Source of the DNA: Ichthyophis bannanicus
Taxonomy: Eukaryota > Chordata > Amphibia > Gymnophiona > Ichthyophiidae
Reading direction: 5' to 3'
Assembly (NCBI GenBank): GCA_033557465.1
Contig: CM066033.1
Span: forward strand, 231,944,109-232,008,108
DNA length: 64,000 nt
Of this stretch, positions 1-10,455 are shown piece by piece (position 1 is the first letter of the stretch; every line of letters starts with the position of its first letter). The notes beneath the pieces were generated by a model. It was not told the DNA's origin, did not search any database, and worked only from the letters and a program-made list of their open reading frames with translations. Position numbers and translations under genes: made by a program.

Positions 1-5
1 TATGC

Positions 6-541
6 TGTAGGAAAGTGCAATCAATGAATAAGTCCAGGAGTCAATTGACAGGGTCCAAGCCAGTTTAATGTGCACAGGCCCAGTCAGTCAAAGCTTCAAA
101 AGGAACTGAGCAAAAATTTATACAGAGACATAACTTTTTATACCTCTTTTTCAGTTTGATACATGAGAATTTTCTATTGGTTCTAACTTGATACATGCAA
201 ACTTTTCATTGGATATACATTCCCTTCATTTGTCCAATTAGAAATCCCTCCAGAGCCTAGCAACCGGCCCCCTCCTTGAACAATGGTACAGTTCTTAATT
301 CTACTCCAAGGCTAACCTTGGCTCCAGGAATGCATATTCTGAAACATTTCTGTTCTTTCACACACAAAAGAATAATGGAAGACTTATGAATTCATGTAAA
401 ACTTCTTATTAAGCATTTTAAAACATCTTTCTTATTTTCCACAGATTTTTGGTTCTTTTCTAGCTATAATGGGAGTTAGGATCCAGGCCTAACTTACAGG
501 CCTTTCATAGTAGCAGACCATGCTAGGCCATAGCCTACCAC
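6..541 (-). mobile_element. Probable solitary retroviral-type LTR (minus strand)
   Basis: Read on the minus strand this stretch has an LTR layout: it starts TGTGG and ends CTACA, has three CCAAT boxes in the U3-like part, a TATA-like TATAAAA near 140, and an ATTAAA poly(A)-type signal near 75. Its R/U5-like half aligns with the plus-strand LTR at 1470-1999 (shared gctcag, gtgcaca, ttggacc and gactcctgg blocks in the same order), so the two are diverged members of one family. No internal retroviral sequence or primer-binding site is visible beside it. The outer edge lies 5 bases from the window end, so a target duplication cannot be checked. The 541 edge is the less certain one. Confidence 0.5.
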
Positions 542-854
542 ACAAGCATGATGAGTCTTTCTCTAGATACTTCTGTTAAATATAGGTGAATGAATGAATG
601 AATGAGTAATTGGCGAAAAGGAAATGCAGTTTCAGGGGGAGGAAAAGGCTTGTTTTCTGAGTCCAAGATGGAGATCTCTGCCTCAGAAGGAGAGGTACAA
701 TAGATTACCCACAAGTACTAGCATCTTTAGAGAAGACCAATAGGGTCAAAGGCTACATTTGTAGTTAGGGCATGAAGCCAGGAAAATCTTAGCGATATTG
801 GAGGGGAGGTTATTTGATAGTTCAGTCAATCAGTCAAATCTTTATTCATGCTTT
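542..854. other. No recognisable feature
   Basis: I see only a short (GAAT)n run near 590-605 and otherwise unassigned AT-rich sequence. Confidence 0.4.
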
Positions 855-945
855 TGCAATTAGTAGTTTGAACTATTGTAATGCTCTCTTGCAAGGTTTT
901 AAAGCATCTACAATTTGGAAGTTACAGAATTTATAATACAACTGT
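855..945 (+). mobile_element. L2 LINE fragment (RT C-terminal region)
   Basis: The plus strand translates to a degraded version of the L2 motif DYCNALL-xG-(x)n-LQ (here NYCNALLQGF followed by KLQNLYN), which lies C-terminal to the reverse transcriptase core in L2-clade LINEs. Too short and decayed for subfamily assignment. Confidence 0.5.
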
Positions 946-949
946 AAAG

Positions 950-1157
950 GGAAAGTGGACTTAGCTTATACCTTTCTCAGAAGTGCATTACATTCAGGTA
1001 CAGTTGGCATTTTCCTATCACCAAAAGGTTTATAATCTAAGTTTATACTGAAGCAGTGGAGGATTAAATTACTTACTCAAGATCACAAAGAGCAGCAGTG
1101 TGATGTGAACCTTGATCTCAGACCACAGTTCTAACCATTAGGCTACCCCTCCACTGT
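950..1157 (-). mobile_element. tRNA-derived SINE (MIR-like), minus strand
   Basis: On the minus strand the sequence begins GGAGGGGTAGCCTAATGGTT, matching a pol III A box, followed by a degenerate B box (GGTTCACATC) about 35 bases on. A tail typical of tRNA/L2-type SINEs follows (accession-like runs such as gtgatcttgagtaag). The same head type is seen at 3600-3690 and 39122-39412. Old and diverged. Confidence 0.6.
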
Positions 1158-1190
1158 ATAGCTTATTGCAGGCACTAAACATTTCCACCA

Positions 1191-1440
1191 TATGGCCATG
1201 CTACCCTGAGCGTTGCTGATCTTGTTTGATCTCAGAAGGTAAGTAGCATTGGGCCTGGCTAGTACTTGGATGGGAAACCACATTGAAATACTAGGTACAG
1301 TAGGAGTACTGTGTGGAAGAAAGGCCTGACAATCTATTTCCAGTTGTGGCAGGTGAAGGCCTGTGATCCACGGTGTCTGACATAAGCAGGCAGGCCTAAC
1401 TAGCTTGACCTGTAAATGAAGCCTGTGGAGAGGCATATAG
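1191..1440 (+). mobile_element. 5S rRNA-derived SINE (SINE3 class)
   Basis: Positions 1191-1312 follow vertebrate 5S rRNA closely: the order ccatgctaccctgagc, gatcttgtttgatctcagaa, gtaagtagcattgggcctgg, tagtacttggatgggaaacc and a gtacagtaggagtactg end is kept, including the internal control region (A box, intermediate element, C box). Many substitutions relative to functional 5S, and a following non-5S body (ggaagaaaggcctgacaatc) rather than a T-run terminator, indicate a 5S-headed SINE rather than a working 5S gene. The exact 3' limit is uncertain. Confidence 0.75.
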
Positions 1441-1469
1441 GAATTGCACATCCCCCAATATGCTGCTAT

Positions 1470-1999
1470 TGTAGGATAGAACTCTGTAAGAGAACTAAAC
1501 TAACTTAGGTAAGCAAAACTGAGAGATGGAAAAATACAGAAAGATGTGTTTAAAGGTTACTGATAAGAAAACGTACATCTGCAAGGAATATAATTGGGAG
1601 TGCTGACAGATGAGTTGCAGAGCCCTGCTCCCCTGCATGCACAAATTGGCTCTATGGCCTTGAGAGTGTGAAAGTAACAAGTTGATGAACTGACCATTGT
1701 AATTGGGACTGGAAGGGGGGTATGCAGGTGCCATGCCCACTGAAGGGACATAATTGGATAAACTTATCAGTACCGGGACCAATGGAAGGGGTACGGGAGG
1801 TACGGGAGAGTACCGGGACCAATGAAATGTTTTTCTATACCTAGAATGGAACAGAAGTCTATAAAAGTTGTTGTAATGCTTGAAAACTTTGCTCAGCCAT
1901 TTTGAAATTGACTGGTTCGAGACTTGTGCACAAATAAATGATTTGGACCTTCTGAACAGACTCCTGGTATCATTGGTTTGTCTGCGCTTTGCTGCTACA
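1470..1999 (+). mobile_element. Probable solitary retroviral-type LTR (plus strand)
   Basis: Starts TGTAG and ends CTACA (inverted 5-mers). A duplicated taccgggaccaatg block (near 1770 and 1813) carries CCAAT boxes, a TATAAAA box lies near 1860, and an AATAAA signal lies near 1935, in the order U3-R-U5. It shares its R/U5-like half with the minus-strand LTR at 6-541. No primer-binding site or gag follows. No matching target duplication is seen, so the ends may be off by a few bases or the copy may have recombined. Confidence 0.55.
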
Positions 2000-2035
2000 C
2001 AGTCATACATTGTCATGAAAACCCAGGGGATAGTC

Positions 2036-2081
2036 ATTGAACCTGTGAATAGTGAACCATTTCACTATTCACAGGTTCAAT
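2036..2081. repeat. Perfect 21-bp inverted repeat (hairpin)
   Basis: Two perfectly complementary 21-bp arms (attgaacctgtgaatagtgaa and its complement) surround a 4-base loop, ccat. It lies just 3' of the plus-strand LTR. Function unknown; it may be a very small MITE remnant. Confidence 0.85.
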
Positions 2082-2925
2082 AATGGTCAACATTGACTCC
2101 TGGCACACAACAACAACTATTTCAACCATGTCATACCCCCTCTTTTAAATTGATCATGCTGAATCACTGCCAAGAAAATCTAGGAGCTGCTGAGTCGCCA
2201 AGAGTCAGCAGTGACTCGAAAGACACGAAAAAAATGCTGAATCACAGGATGTTTTACATGGACTACCTACTTTTTTCTCAGACACACTTATTTGATACAC
2301 TCCTTTCTGTTCTGCATGTTTTCTGCAGCATAATTTGCTAGTAATTCCTTCTTTTACAAAGGCCTGGCTAGAGACTAGTAAGTGGACCATTTTTGCAGTT
2401 ACAGCCAAGGCTGGTGCTCTAGGTGGGCCCTCCATCCTGCCAGCCCTCTGCCCCCATTGCCATCACTGCTGCCCCTCTCCAGGGCCAGCAGCTGTGGAAA
2501 TGGCATGGGAACTGTGACGTAATGCTTACCTAAGGCTATGGCACTGTGTCGTGGTTCCTGCCTGCTATTGTTAGCCACTTTCACCCCCTGCAGTGGCAGC
2601 AATGAGTGCCCCAGAAGCAAGACTGGTACAAAGATTAGAGGTGCCTTGTGTGGGCTCTCCATCCTGAAATGGGCCAGAAGAGGATGGAAATGACACATTG
2701 TTAAGAGGAAGAAACCATGGCATAGCTCCTAAGCGTGTTAGTAAGTGCTGTGTCATAGTTTGGGGGTTATTACCATAGTGCAAGCCCTGGAGCACCAACC
2801 CTGCTCAGAAGCCAGAGCTCTAGGTCACAACCTAGTTTGACTAATAGTAGTGCTGGCCCCAGTTACATTCCCTCCACATAAGAAATTCAAGGCCAGTTTG
2901 AAGGCTTATTATTTAATTCTTGTCT
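2082..2925. other. No recognisable feature
   Basis: Open frames here are short and overlap on both strands with no domain I recognise. Nothing supports a gene. Confidence 0.4.
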
Positions 2926-3019
2926 TTTTAAGTTAAAAAAGTATTATGTAACTAGTTAGATGGTAACAGATTTGCACCTGAGGCTGCTTTTGGATCCTGA
3001 TGCTCCTCACTCTCGTGAT

Positions 3020-3195
3020 CACTACTTATATGTTGTATATCTTACCATACTCTAGTTCCCAGTTTGGTGATGTTCCTCATCTTGACTAGACTGTAAGCTC
3101 TGATGAGCAGGGTTGTGTCTTACATCTACATGTACAGCACTGTGTATACCTTGAAGTGCTATAGAAATGATAAGTAGTAGTAGTAGTAGTGGGGA
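3020..3195 (+). mobile_element. L2-type LINE/SINE 3' end with (TAG)n tail
   Basis: Contains the recurring LINE-tail phrases ctagactgtaagctc, gagcagggttgtgtctta and tacagcactgtgtataccttg, then agtgctatagaaatgataag and a (TAG)n microsatellite at about 3174-3191. This is the tail form found at the 3' end of L2-type and tRNA-headed repeats. Confidence 0.6.
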
Positions 3196-3234
3196 GGATG
3201 CAGGAACAGTAGTTAGACCATTGGCTTGCTATCT

Positions 3235-3378
3235 TTATGGTTTGTCTGTAGACTCTCTTCATCTTTTTTTATTTTTTTTAGTGTTTGTCCTGTTTTGTTT
3301 TTTATTTTTATTTTATTTTATGACTGTAAACCACTTAGACATTTTATTTGATTTGTCATATATCAAATAAAACTGAAC
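3235..3378 (+). mobile_element. L2 LINE 3' tail
   Basis: T-rich sequence followed by ctgtaaaccacttagacatt and tcatatatcaaataaaac, a degraded form of the L2 tail (gtaaaccgc ... gcggtatataaa) that is better preserved at 28681-28736. Confidence 0.5.
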
Positions 3379-3599
3379 TTAAACGCAGAGGAAATGGGTC
3401 AAATGTAAGAGTAAAGATTATGAAGGACATTTTAGAAGAGACATCCAACTGCAATCTGGGACATCTGAGCCAGAACATCTGAAAAAAAGCAGACATATTC
3501 AGGTGCAGGCACGATTTCATAAATGTGGACAAGCCTGATATGGACATCTGCAGGGGTATCTACATAGACATCCCCAGAACTGTGTTTCCAGAGCCCAGT

Positions 3600-3690
3600 C
3601 ATCTAGGACAGCCTAATGGTAAGAATAGTGGGTTAAGAACAGGATAGCCAGGGTTCAAATCCCACTGCTGATGAGTATCGGGAATAAAAT
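3600..3690 (+). mobile_element. tRNA-derived SINE head
   Basis: Shows an A-box-like segment (cctaatggtaagaatagtgg) and a clean B box (GGTTCAAATCCCACT) at tRNA-like spacing, with no anticodon-stem integrity. A CR1 3' end follows immediately. Confidence 0.55.
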
Positions 3691-3699
3691 ATAACCCAT

Positions 3700-4018
3700 T
3701 TAAGAGAAAATATTTTTTTTTTACTCAACGCGTGATCAAACTCTGGAATTCGTTACCAGAGGATGTAGTAAAAGCTGTTACTGTAGCTGGGTTTAAAAAA
3801 GGTTTGGACAAGTTCTTGGAGGAAAGGTCCATAAACCGTTATTAAAAAGGGCCTGGTAAATCCATTGCTTGCCGCACTACAAACATTGTGGAACTTGTGT
3901 CCTTTGGGGAAACTGCTATGAACTTGTGACCTAGATTGGGCACTGTTGGAAACAGGATACTGGCTTGATGGACCTTGGTCTGACCCAGTATGGCTTGTCT
4001 TATGTTCTTATGATAGTG
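3700..4018 (+). mobile_element. CR1 LINE 3' end
   Basis: The end of CR1 ORF2 and its 3' UTR are recognisable: gatcaaactctggaattcg, ggtttggacaagttcttgga, the strongly conserved cttgatggaccttggtctga and cccagtatggc, and a terminal octamer-type repeat (ttatgttcttatga). CR1 elements are normally 5'-truncated and end in such short repeats rather than poly(A). Similar ends occur at 31440-31800 and 49840-50412. Confidence 0.8.
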
Positions 4019-4769
4019 TTTTCTTCTCTACATCCTCTGGATGTTTTTCAGCTATAACAAGCACTTCTCACATGCTTGTTCATGCCTGGAGCAGATCCAA
4101 CATTAATGACATAGCTGGATGTTCATGGCGTTTCTGAGATCAGGCGGGAATGACCAGGATCCTGAGAATGTCTCCTATATGCCCCTCTCCCTTCAGAACA
4201 ACATTCCCAGAGTCAGCTTCAAAAATGGCTGTGGCGGCGTCTCTAAACCCATTGTCGGACATCCAAAGCACGAACAAAGCTTCAAAAATGACTCTTTCTA
4301 TGTCCCATGTAGGAATCTACTTTGCTCTGCGAAGCACAGCTCAGAACATAATCTAAACATATCAACATGTACTGTGTGGGCAAAACACTCCTCACCTGAC
4401 ATTAAAAAATACCACTATTATTATATTTTATAAGAAATCAAAACACATTGAAGATAAGCAAAGTCCTTAATGTTCATGCATCTTCTTGAGGTATGAGACC
4501 TGCCTCAGTGATAGGTCTGATGAAGGATATTACTGTCCCTTGTGGAAATGTTTAGCATCAATGTCCCTGGGTGGTGCTAGATTTTAACCTATGAAACACA
4601 TTTCTTCTGCTCTGATGATACCTTCAGTAAAGTGACAGTGTCGGTACTTGACCTGCTTGTGGTACTGGTGCATGAGCAAAGCTGTGGTGCTTTTCATGAA
4701 TTTGAAGGGAATCTTTCCATGTTGTCATCCGTGTCTTATTGCTTGAGATAATGGGACGTTCCCAATCGC
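4019..4769. other. No recognisable feature
   Basis: Unassigned sequence; short ORFs on both strands carry no recognisable domain. Confidence 0.4.
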
Positions 4770-5255
4770 ATGTTTTTAATGAAGGTTCCTTGTATAAAGA
4801 CTCTAGTGGGTGTACAGACATTGTTGACAATACACCTTGAGGGGAACACACTGTTTTTGGGGTTGAGAACCAGACAGTGTCCCTTTTTAGGTCTCAGCTT
4901 AATCCAAGACTACTTTGAAGTGGAGGTATATCAATTCTCAGAGCCAAATACTTTAGCATGTCTTCTAAGGAGAATGCTTCCAACCTGGAACGTGCTACCA
5001 AATGAAATTCTGATGGAGCAGAGTTATTTGCTCTTTCAGAAAAAATTGAAAGCCTATTTATTTCAACAAGCCTTTGGTGAGAGCTGAATTAGTTGGAAGA
5101 GGAAGTTTAGATAAGACCTGAGGTTTTATCTATTTTTATGTTTTATGTATTATTGTTAATCTTAATGGATTATGTAAAATCATGTATGTATTATAAATTG
5201 CCTAGGAAAAGGGATAAATGGTTTATAAATAATAAATGAAATGAAAATAAAATCT
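4770..5255 (+). mobile_element. L2 LINE 3' end with ORF2 C-terminus
   Basis: The plus frame ending at 5087 reads WNVLPNEI then LLFQKKLKAYLFQQAF and a stop, which matches the L2-clade C-terminus (LWN-LP ... FKxxLKTxLF). A 3' UTR follows with a degraded tail (aaattgcctagg, ggtttataaataataaatg). 5'-truncated and old. Confidence 0.75.
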
Positions 5256-5319
5256 TGGCACTGTTGGAAACTATTTTGTGGAGTCTCAAATTGGCCTCCA
5301 CTAATATTGCCTGTGTTCT

Positions 5320-6185
5320 TTTCAGGCTTACCCATATGTTTTGTGCCTATTTTATAAATTCAAGTACAGGCATGCGACTTTATAAAATAGGGTGTAAGTG
5401 TGAAGGTTCATTTAAGCTGTGAGCACTTATGCCAGCCCTATGGCCGGTGTAGATGTTGACTTTTTCAGGAAAGCGTGTATATTATAGTATTTTATAATTT
5501 ACGGCCTCTAATTTCAGTTGGGCGCATAGCCCGCCCATCTCCCGCCTAATCTGGATTTTCCATGCTGGGGTCATATGCGGCCCTGGCATTGAAAATCCGT
5601 GTTTCACCTCACAGACAGGAAGCCGCAGGAGCTACCCATGTAGCACCCATTTTCGATGCTACACGGTTAGCCCCAGCGCCTTAAAGATAGGCGAGGTTTT
5701 CCCATGTCTATCTTTAAGGCACAGAGCGCTAACTGTGTAGCATCAAAAATCAGTGCTACATGGGTAGCACCATGGACCACCTGCACTCCACCCCGGAATG
5801 CCCTCAACATTCCCCGATGCTATGCGGATAGCATCTGGGTGCATTAGGGACATATCCAGGATTTTCTAAGGGCACTACCCATGTAGGTGCCCTTTGAAGA
5901 TCCCGAATAAGGCTTTTACATGGGTAACTGAGGGAAGTTACCTGTATAAAGGCCTTCGAAAATGGGGCCCTACGTGCATAACGTTTTACTCCGCCCATGC
6001 TCTGCCATCCTGTATACGCTCATAATGGAAGTATGCATGACTGTCCCAACGTGCTTACTTTTAGAATAGCGACCATTTAAATACATGTGTAAATGCCTGT
6101 TTACGTGCATACAAGACTAAAATACCTAGCTTTATGTACGAAATGTGCATAAATCTAGGCTCAGCTTATTAAATTACCCCCAAAA
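5320..6185. repeat. Dispersed non-autonomous repeat with internal inverted repeat
   Basis: Sequence with tttataaaat motifs, phrases such as gcctattttataaa and aaattacccccaaaatg, and an imperfect inverted repeat at about 5631-5773 (agctacccatgtagcac against gtgctacatgggtagca; ccttaaagata against tatctttaagg). A related shorter copy lies at 52790-53120. The class is not clear; I infer a composite of old MITEs. Confidence 0.45.
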
Positions 6186-6831
6186 TGTCTGGCATCTGCG
6201 CCATACTCCATTTCTCCTTCTTGCACTGTTGTCCTGAGCTATTGCAGGCAAAGACTCTCATTCTGTCTTTGACTATCTCATCATTGTTACGAGACCACTT
6301 GCTGAATATCAAATGCTATAATATGTGGTGAGTAGACAAAGGCCTTTTCACCTAACTGAATATCAGAAGCTGTAGAAAAAAATCCCTTCCCTTCAGTATA
6401 TGAGTAAGGAATCTGATTCTAAAGGTCTGTGGCAGCTGTAGGAGGGACCACAACTTCCAGAAGTCTCTGGGGCCAGGCTAGGGAAGTGTGACTGGAGAAG
6501 AAGGCAGGTGCTCAGTAAGAGTAATGGCTCTGAAGAAGAGATAGGGTTTTTCCCTGAGAGGAGGGCTGCTGTTTGAGCATGGCAGTTTTGGACTGGTAGC
6601 ACAGTTATGACATGGAGAATGTTCTCCACTTAAGGAAAAGGACCTTGACGCACCCTGAGGAGGCCAGTACGGGAATCAAAGGTCCAAGGGAGTCGCTGTT
6701 TGAAAGAGGCAAGAAAAGCTCAGGTCTCTAATGTTTGTTTTTGCCATGTTTGAAATGGGAAATAAGAGAGTTTTTTAATGCCAGAGGGGTGAATGGCAAA
6801 CATATGTCTCTGTTGCACTGCTGATTGTAGA
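6186..6831. other. No recognisable feature
   Basis: Unassigned; no coding or repeat signature that I can name. Confidence 0.4.
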
Positions 6832-7033
6832 TAGGGTTGCCAACTGGCTCCAGATGCACCCGACACACTTGATCCAGTCCTAGGTTTACCCCACTGCATG
6901 CAGGGACATGTAGTTCTGATTTTTCCATTGCATTCCATAAGAAAAGCAAGACTGCATGTCCCTGCATGCAATGGGGTAAACCCAGGACTGGATCAAGCCT
7001 GTCGGGTGCATCTGGAACCAGTTGGCAACCCTA
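6832..7033. mobile_element. Hairpin hAT-type MITE with 8-bp target duplication
   Basis: A 202-bp near-palindrome with ends tagggttgccaactgg and ccagttggcaaccct. The arms pair along about 85 bp on each side. It is flanked by perfect 8-bp direct repeats attgtaga at 6824-6831 and 7034-7041, the target-duplication length of hAT transposons. No coding capacity, so it would have been mobilised in trans. Confidence 0.85.
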
Positions 7034-7042
7034 ATTGTAGAT

Positions 7043-7265
7043 GGCATAAAAAGCCTTTCTTTTGTATATTTGAAAGAATAAAGGCTTTAAAAGCGAATAT
7101 AACCTTTGCTTAAGCATGGCATAATAAGCCTTTGCTTTTATGTCTGAAAGAGGAAAGGATTTATAGTGGCTAAAACATTCTGTAGAAGTTGGCATAGTCA
7201 GTCTTTGTCCCCGTGTTCAGCAGGAAAAGGCTTTAAAAGTTAATGCGGTACTTTACACAAGTTTG
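7043..7265. repeat. Tandem repeat, about 74-bp unit, three degenerate copies
   Basis: Units begin at 7043, 7118 and 7191 with ggcataaaaagcc, ggcataataagcc and ggcatagtcag, and each contains a gaaag-aggaaaggctttaaaag-like end. The MITE at 6832-7033 inserted just upstream of the first copy. It might be enhancer-like repeats of an old LTR, but no LTR ends are visible. Confidence 0.55.
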
Positions 7266-7801
7266 TCACTTAAGGAAGGTCCTGGACTGGATTAAAGTGA
7301 ATGACATACTTTGTACTGATTGCAAATCTGAAACCAGAACTGTCAAAAATCTCAGTCCTGGAAATGGGTAACATGGCAACTCTGGGTACGTCTAAGAGAC
7401 AGGATAGTGCCCAAAGCCCAATTTTGGGTTAGTGGGACCCAGCCTGGATTACTGAGGATTAGCAGGGCTGTATCGCTAAGTGTTTAAGTGGAACCTGAGA
7501 AGTAACAAGGCTTCATTATTGGAGTGGTTATAGAATAAAATAGATGTTGCAAACATATTTGTTTGATCTTATTAATCATGATATTGGAGGGAACACCAGA
7601 TTGAGGCCTGCCTGCTGGATCAGGGAACCTCAAGCATGAGAGGTTTGCTACCTGAGGCAACCAGCAGGAGGCACTCTGCCACAGGTGAAAGGTCTTTTCT
7701 GAAGCAGTTGTTGATCAGGCCTGGCCCAGGGAGAGGTACAGTTTTCGTTGCAGTTCCTCGGAAATGGGTGCTTGAATTAAATATGATTTGGATCTGACTT
7801 G
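7266..7801. other. No recognisable feature
   Basis: Unassigned sequence between the tandem repeat and a short hAT-like remnant. Confidence 0.35.
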
Positions 7802-7983
7802 CAGGGCCGGGACAACTACCAGGCCACCTAGGCAGTCACCTAGAGTGAGGAGTTCTGTGAATGGCAAAGAGCAGGGCATTCAAAGCTAAACAATAGATTC
7901 TTATAGTCGGGGGGGGGGGGGGTATAAGGCATAAGGTTTGCTTAGGGCGTCAGCAGCTTGAATCAACTCGGAGGTCGGGCCTG
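7802..7983. mobile_element. Short hAT-like remnant (CAGGGCCGG ends)
   Basis: Begins cagggccgg and ends tcgggcctg, imperfect inverted termini of the type seen at the ends of the large hAT element at 57629-60029. Flanks ctgacttg (7794-7801) and ctgatctg (7984-7991) match at 6 of 8 positions, consistent with an aged 8-bp duplication. It includes a run of about 14-16 G near 7908-7922. Confidence 0.5.
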
Positions 7984-10336
7984 CTGATCTGGTTTCTGTG
8001 GGTAACATATACTAAAAGTAGGAAGGTACCAGCATTCTTCATTCTGAACTGGCTCTGCGTGGCCACTGTCAAGCCTGTTCTTCCTGTAGGTTACAAAATA
8101 CTGACTTGTCTCTGGCTTTCTATTCAATGTTCTGCGCAATAAGGTGACTCATGAGATGGTGAGAGAATGTGGCTTCTGTTGTTAGGAAGTCAATGTCTAG
8201 GCATGGGGAATAGGAGAGGAACTACTCAGATATTTGACTCATCTTCAAAGGGTTCTTTATCCCTAATTCTCAGGAATTCTTTGTCTTCCATAGCGAGAAT
8301 GGGCATCATCATCATCATCATCTTTTGTGTCTTGGAACACAGCTTATTTGTATCATAAACCCCAAAAGGCATTTTGAAATTGTGATCTATAAAAATACAT
8401 TGAAATTGTAATTAAAAGTTAAGCTCAGCTGTGAAGAGACCAAATACTTTGTAAAACCAGACTTTATTTTGACCAAGTGTCTCTCATTTGAACTATCCAT
8501 TTCATTAGGGAAAGAAAACTGAGGTACAGAAATAAAAGGAGAGCCCCCTTTCCCAATGCTGTTCAGGTCATGGAATAGCACAGGATAGTATTTCATTCTG
8601 ATATTGCTGTTTAGTACCTGCAAAGTCTACCATTATACATTATTAAATCCACGTATTATTGAGTCACAGTTCTTGTTGCTTTGCAAGAAATGTAGGAGTT
8701 TTCTTTGCTGAAATGAGTAAAACTGAATTGCCATCTGCCTAGCACGATAACCAGAAACTACATTAGGCATGTAGTACTATATGAATTAAAAAATAATGAA
8801 ACAAGACTTTTCAGTCAGACATTGCTCCCTTGCCTGCCTTTCATGAGAGTGGATTTCCTGCGTTGACTTGATAAGACAACAGCAAATGAAGATGGCATCA
8901 CGAGAGCAAAATCATTTACTCTAATAGGTTCCACCTGTGCAGATTTGAGCTTATTAACACGACTACAAAAAAATGTGAAATTGTGCAGCAATTAGTCTGT
9001 TCTAGATTATGCACTGTGTCAACTGATACCACTCTAGAGAGCACTACAGCTCAAATGGTTTCAGAACACAAATCCACTCATCTATGCAAACATTTTTAAT
9101 TAACTGGAAAACTGCATTGCCTTTTAGAAACCTCAATTGTGTATCAAAATGAGCACGGCAGTGCTGGAATCAAATATCCTGAAATGCAATATTTATTTAC
9201 ATATAGAGTATTTATTTGAAAATGTATCAAAATGATAATTATGTCACTGGTCCCATTATGTATTTTTGTGGGGTGATTTAAGATTAATGATATTATATTG
9301 AGTTCAGTATTTACTACGCTGGCAAGTGGGAAAGTTAAACCGATAAAGTTATGTAATTTAATTTAACCGAATATTCAGCAAGATAAGTCTGCCACTATCG
9401 AATAATTATTCAGCACCGTGACTGCTGTCCAGAATCAAAGGGGTAAATATAGAGAGGTATTTAAGGAGGTCCAGCCAAATGATAAAGGGGTATGGGCCAC
9501 AAAAACCAGGGCTTCAGGACCTCGAGGCAGGAAGTGCAGGTGAAAGGGGGTGGTGGGAGGAAGGCCTGGAAAGGAGAGGGAGCAGACTTAAATTAACCTA
9601 ATCCGAAAAGAACAGCAGCGGTCCCCCTACGAACAGTGATACAGCATCCACCTGAGCAAGGTAGCACATTCTACAGCACGGAGGGGGGAGGAGCAAAGCA
9701 TGGGCATGACATGGTGGCAAGGACCTCCATAGAACTGCAAGCAATTGGGCACGTGCCAGTTCCGTCTACGCACATCTCTTGCCAGGCGGAAGCTTTGCAC
9801 TGGCAGCCGCTGTAGCTACTGATGCAAACCAAGTACACAGCACAGTAGAAGAATATGAGGAGGAGAGCGCAACTGAAAAGGGTGCAGGCAAATCAGTAGG
9901 AAAGGAAAGTGCAAATCAGATCACTGGGGAAGTGAGCCAGGTTAAGCACTGTGAGCAAAAGGGGGGAGGGGGGAGAGCAGGGATCAAATAAATCACTGAT
10001 CCTTACCATGGTGTCATCTCACTGGCATAGCAATAAAGGCAGGTAGAACTTAAATGAACATTAATAGGCCTTACAGTAAAAAGGAGTGCCATGTGTGATG
10101 CTCACTAGGGCAGGTTGTTCAGACCATGACAGGGATGGCTAGGGACATAAAGCAATCACAGGAAGGTTTACTCAACCAGGGTACAGTTGGTCTGGGAAAA
10201 ATGGAAAGGAGATGTAATTCATATGCTGGCTCACACATCCAATGTTTGCTCAGACTATAAGGGAGTGGTCTGGGGAAGTCAAACAATGCAGGGGAATGCT
10301 TACTCCGATCATGTGTTGAGTGATTTGGGAATAGGA
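7984..10336. other. Mostly unassigned; possible old single-copy DNA
   Basis: A short (ATC)n run lies at 8289-8311. From about 8640 to 9300 the sequence is AT-rich, complex and free of repeat signatures I recognise, so it may be single-copy. The plus-strand open frame at 9779-9991 is short, acidic and low-complexity, with no known domain. I could not support a gene. Confidence 0.4.
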
Positions 10337-10455
10337 CTGGTGCCACCATTAGGCGAACTAGGTGGTCGCCCAGAGTGTCGCCCTCTGGGGTCGTCCCTCT
10401 TGGGACAGGCAGCGGCAGCAATGGCTGCAAACAGACCCGCAGCGCTTACCTTTAA
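10337..10455. mobile_element. hAT-type terminal fragment
   Basis: Contains ggactggtgccaccattagg and cgaactaggtggtcgccc, phrases typical of widely dispersed vertebrate hAT non-autonomous termini. No second terminus or duplication was found, so it is probably a fragment. Confidence 0.45.

Noticed and set aside
1191..1312. Functional 5S rRNA gene
   Set aside because: Too many changes from 5S and no terminator T-run; it continues into a SINE body.
1495..2037. 180-codon minus frame
   Set aside because: Covers the LTR on the opposite strand; no protein-like motif.
9779..9991. Small acidic/basic protein frame
   Set aside because: Short, low complexity, no conservation evidence or domain, and no splice or promoter context.
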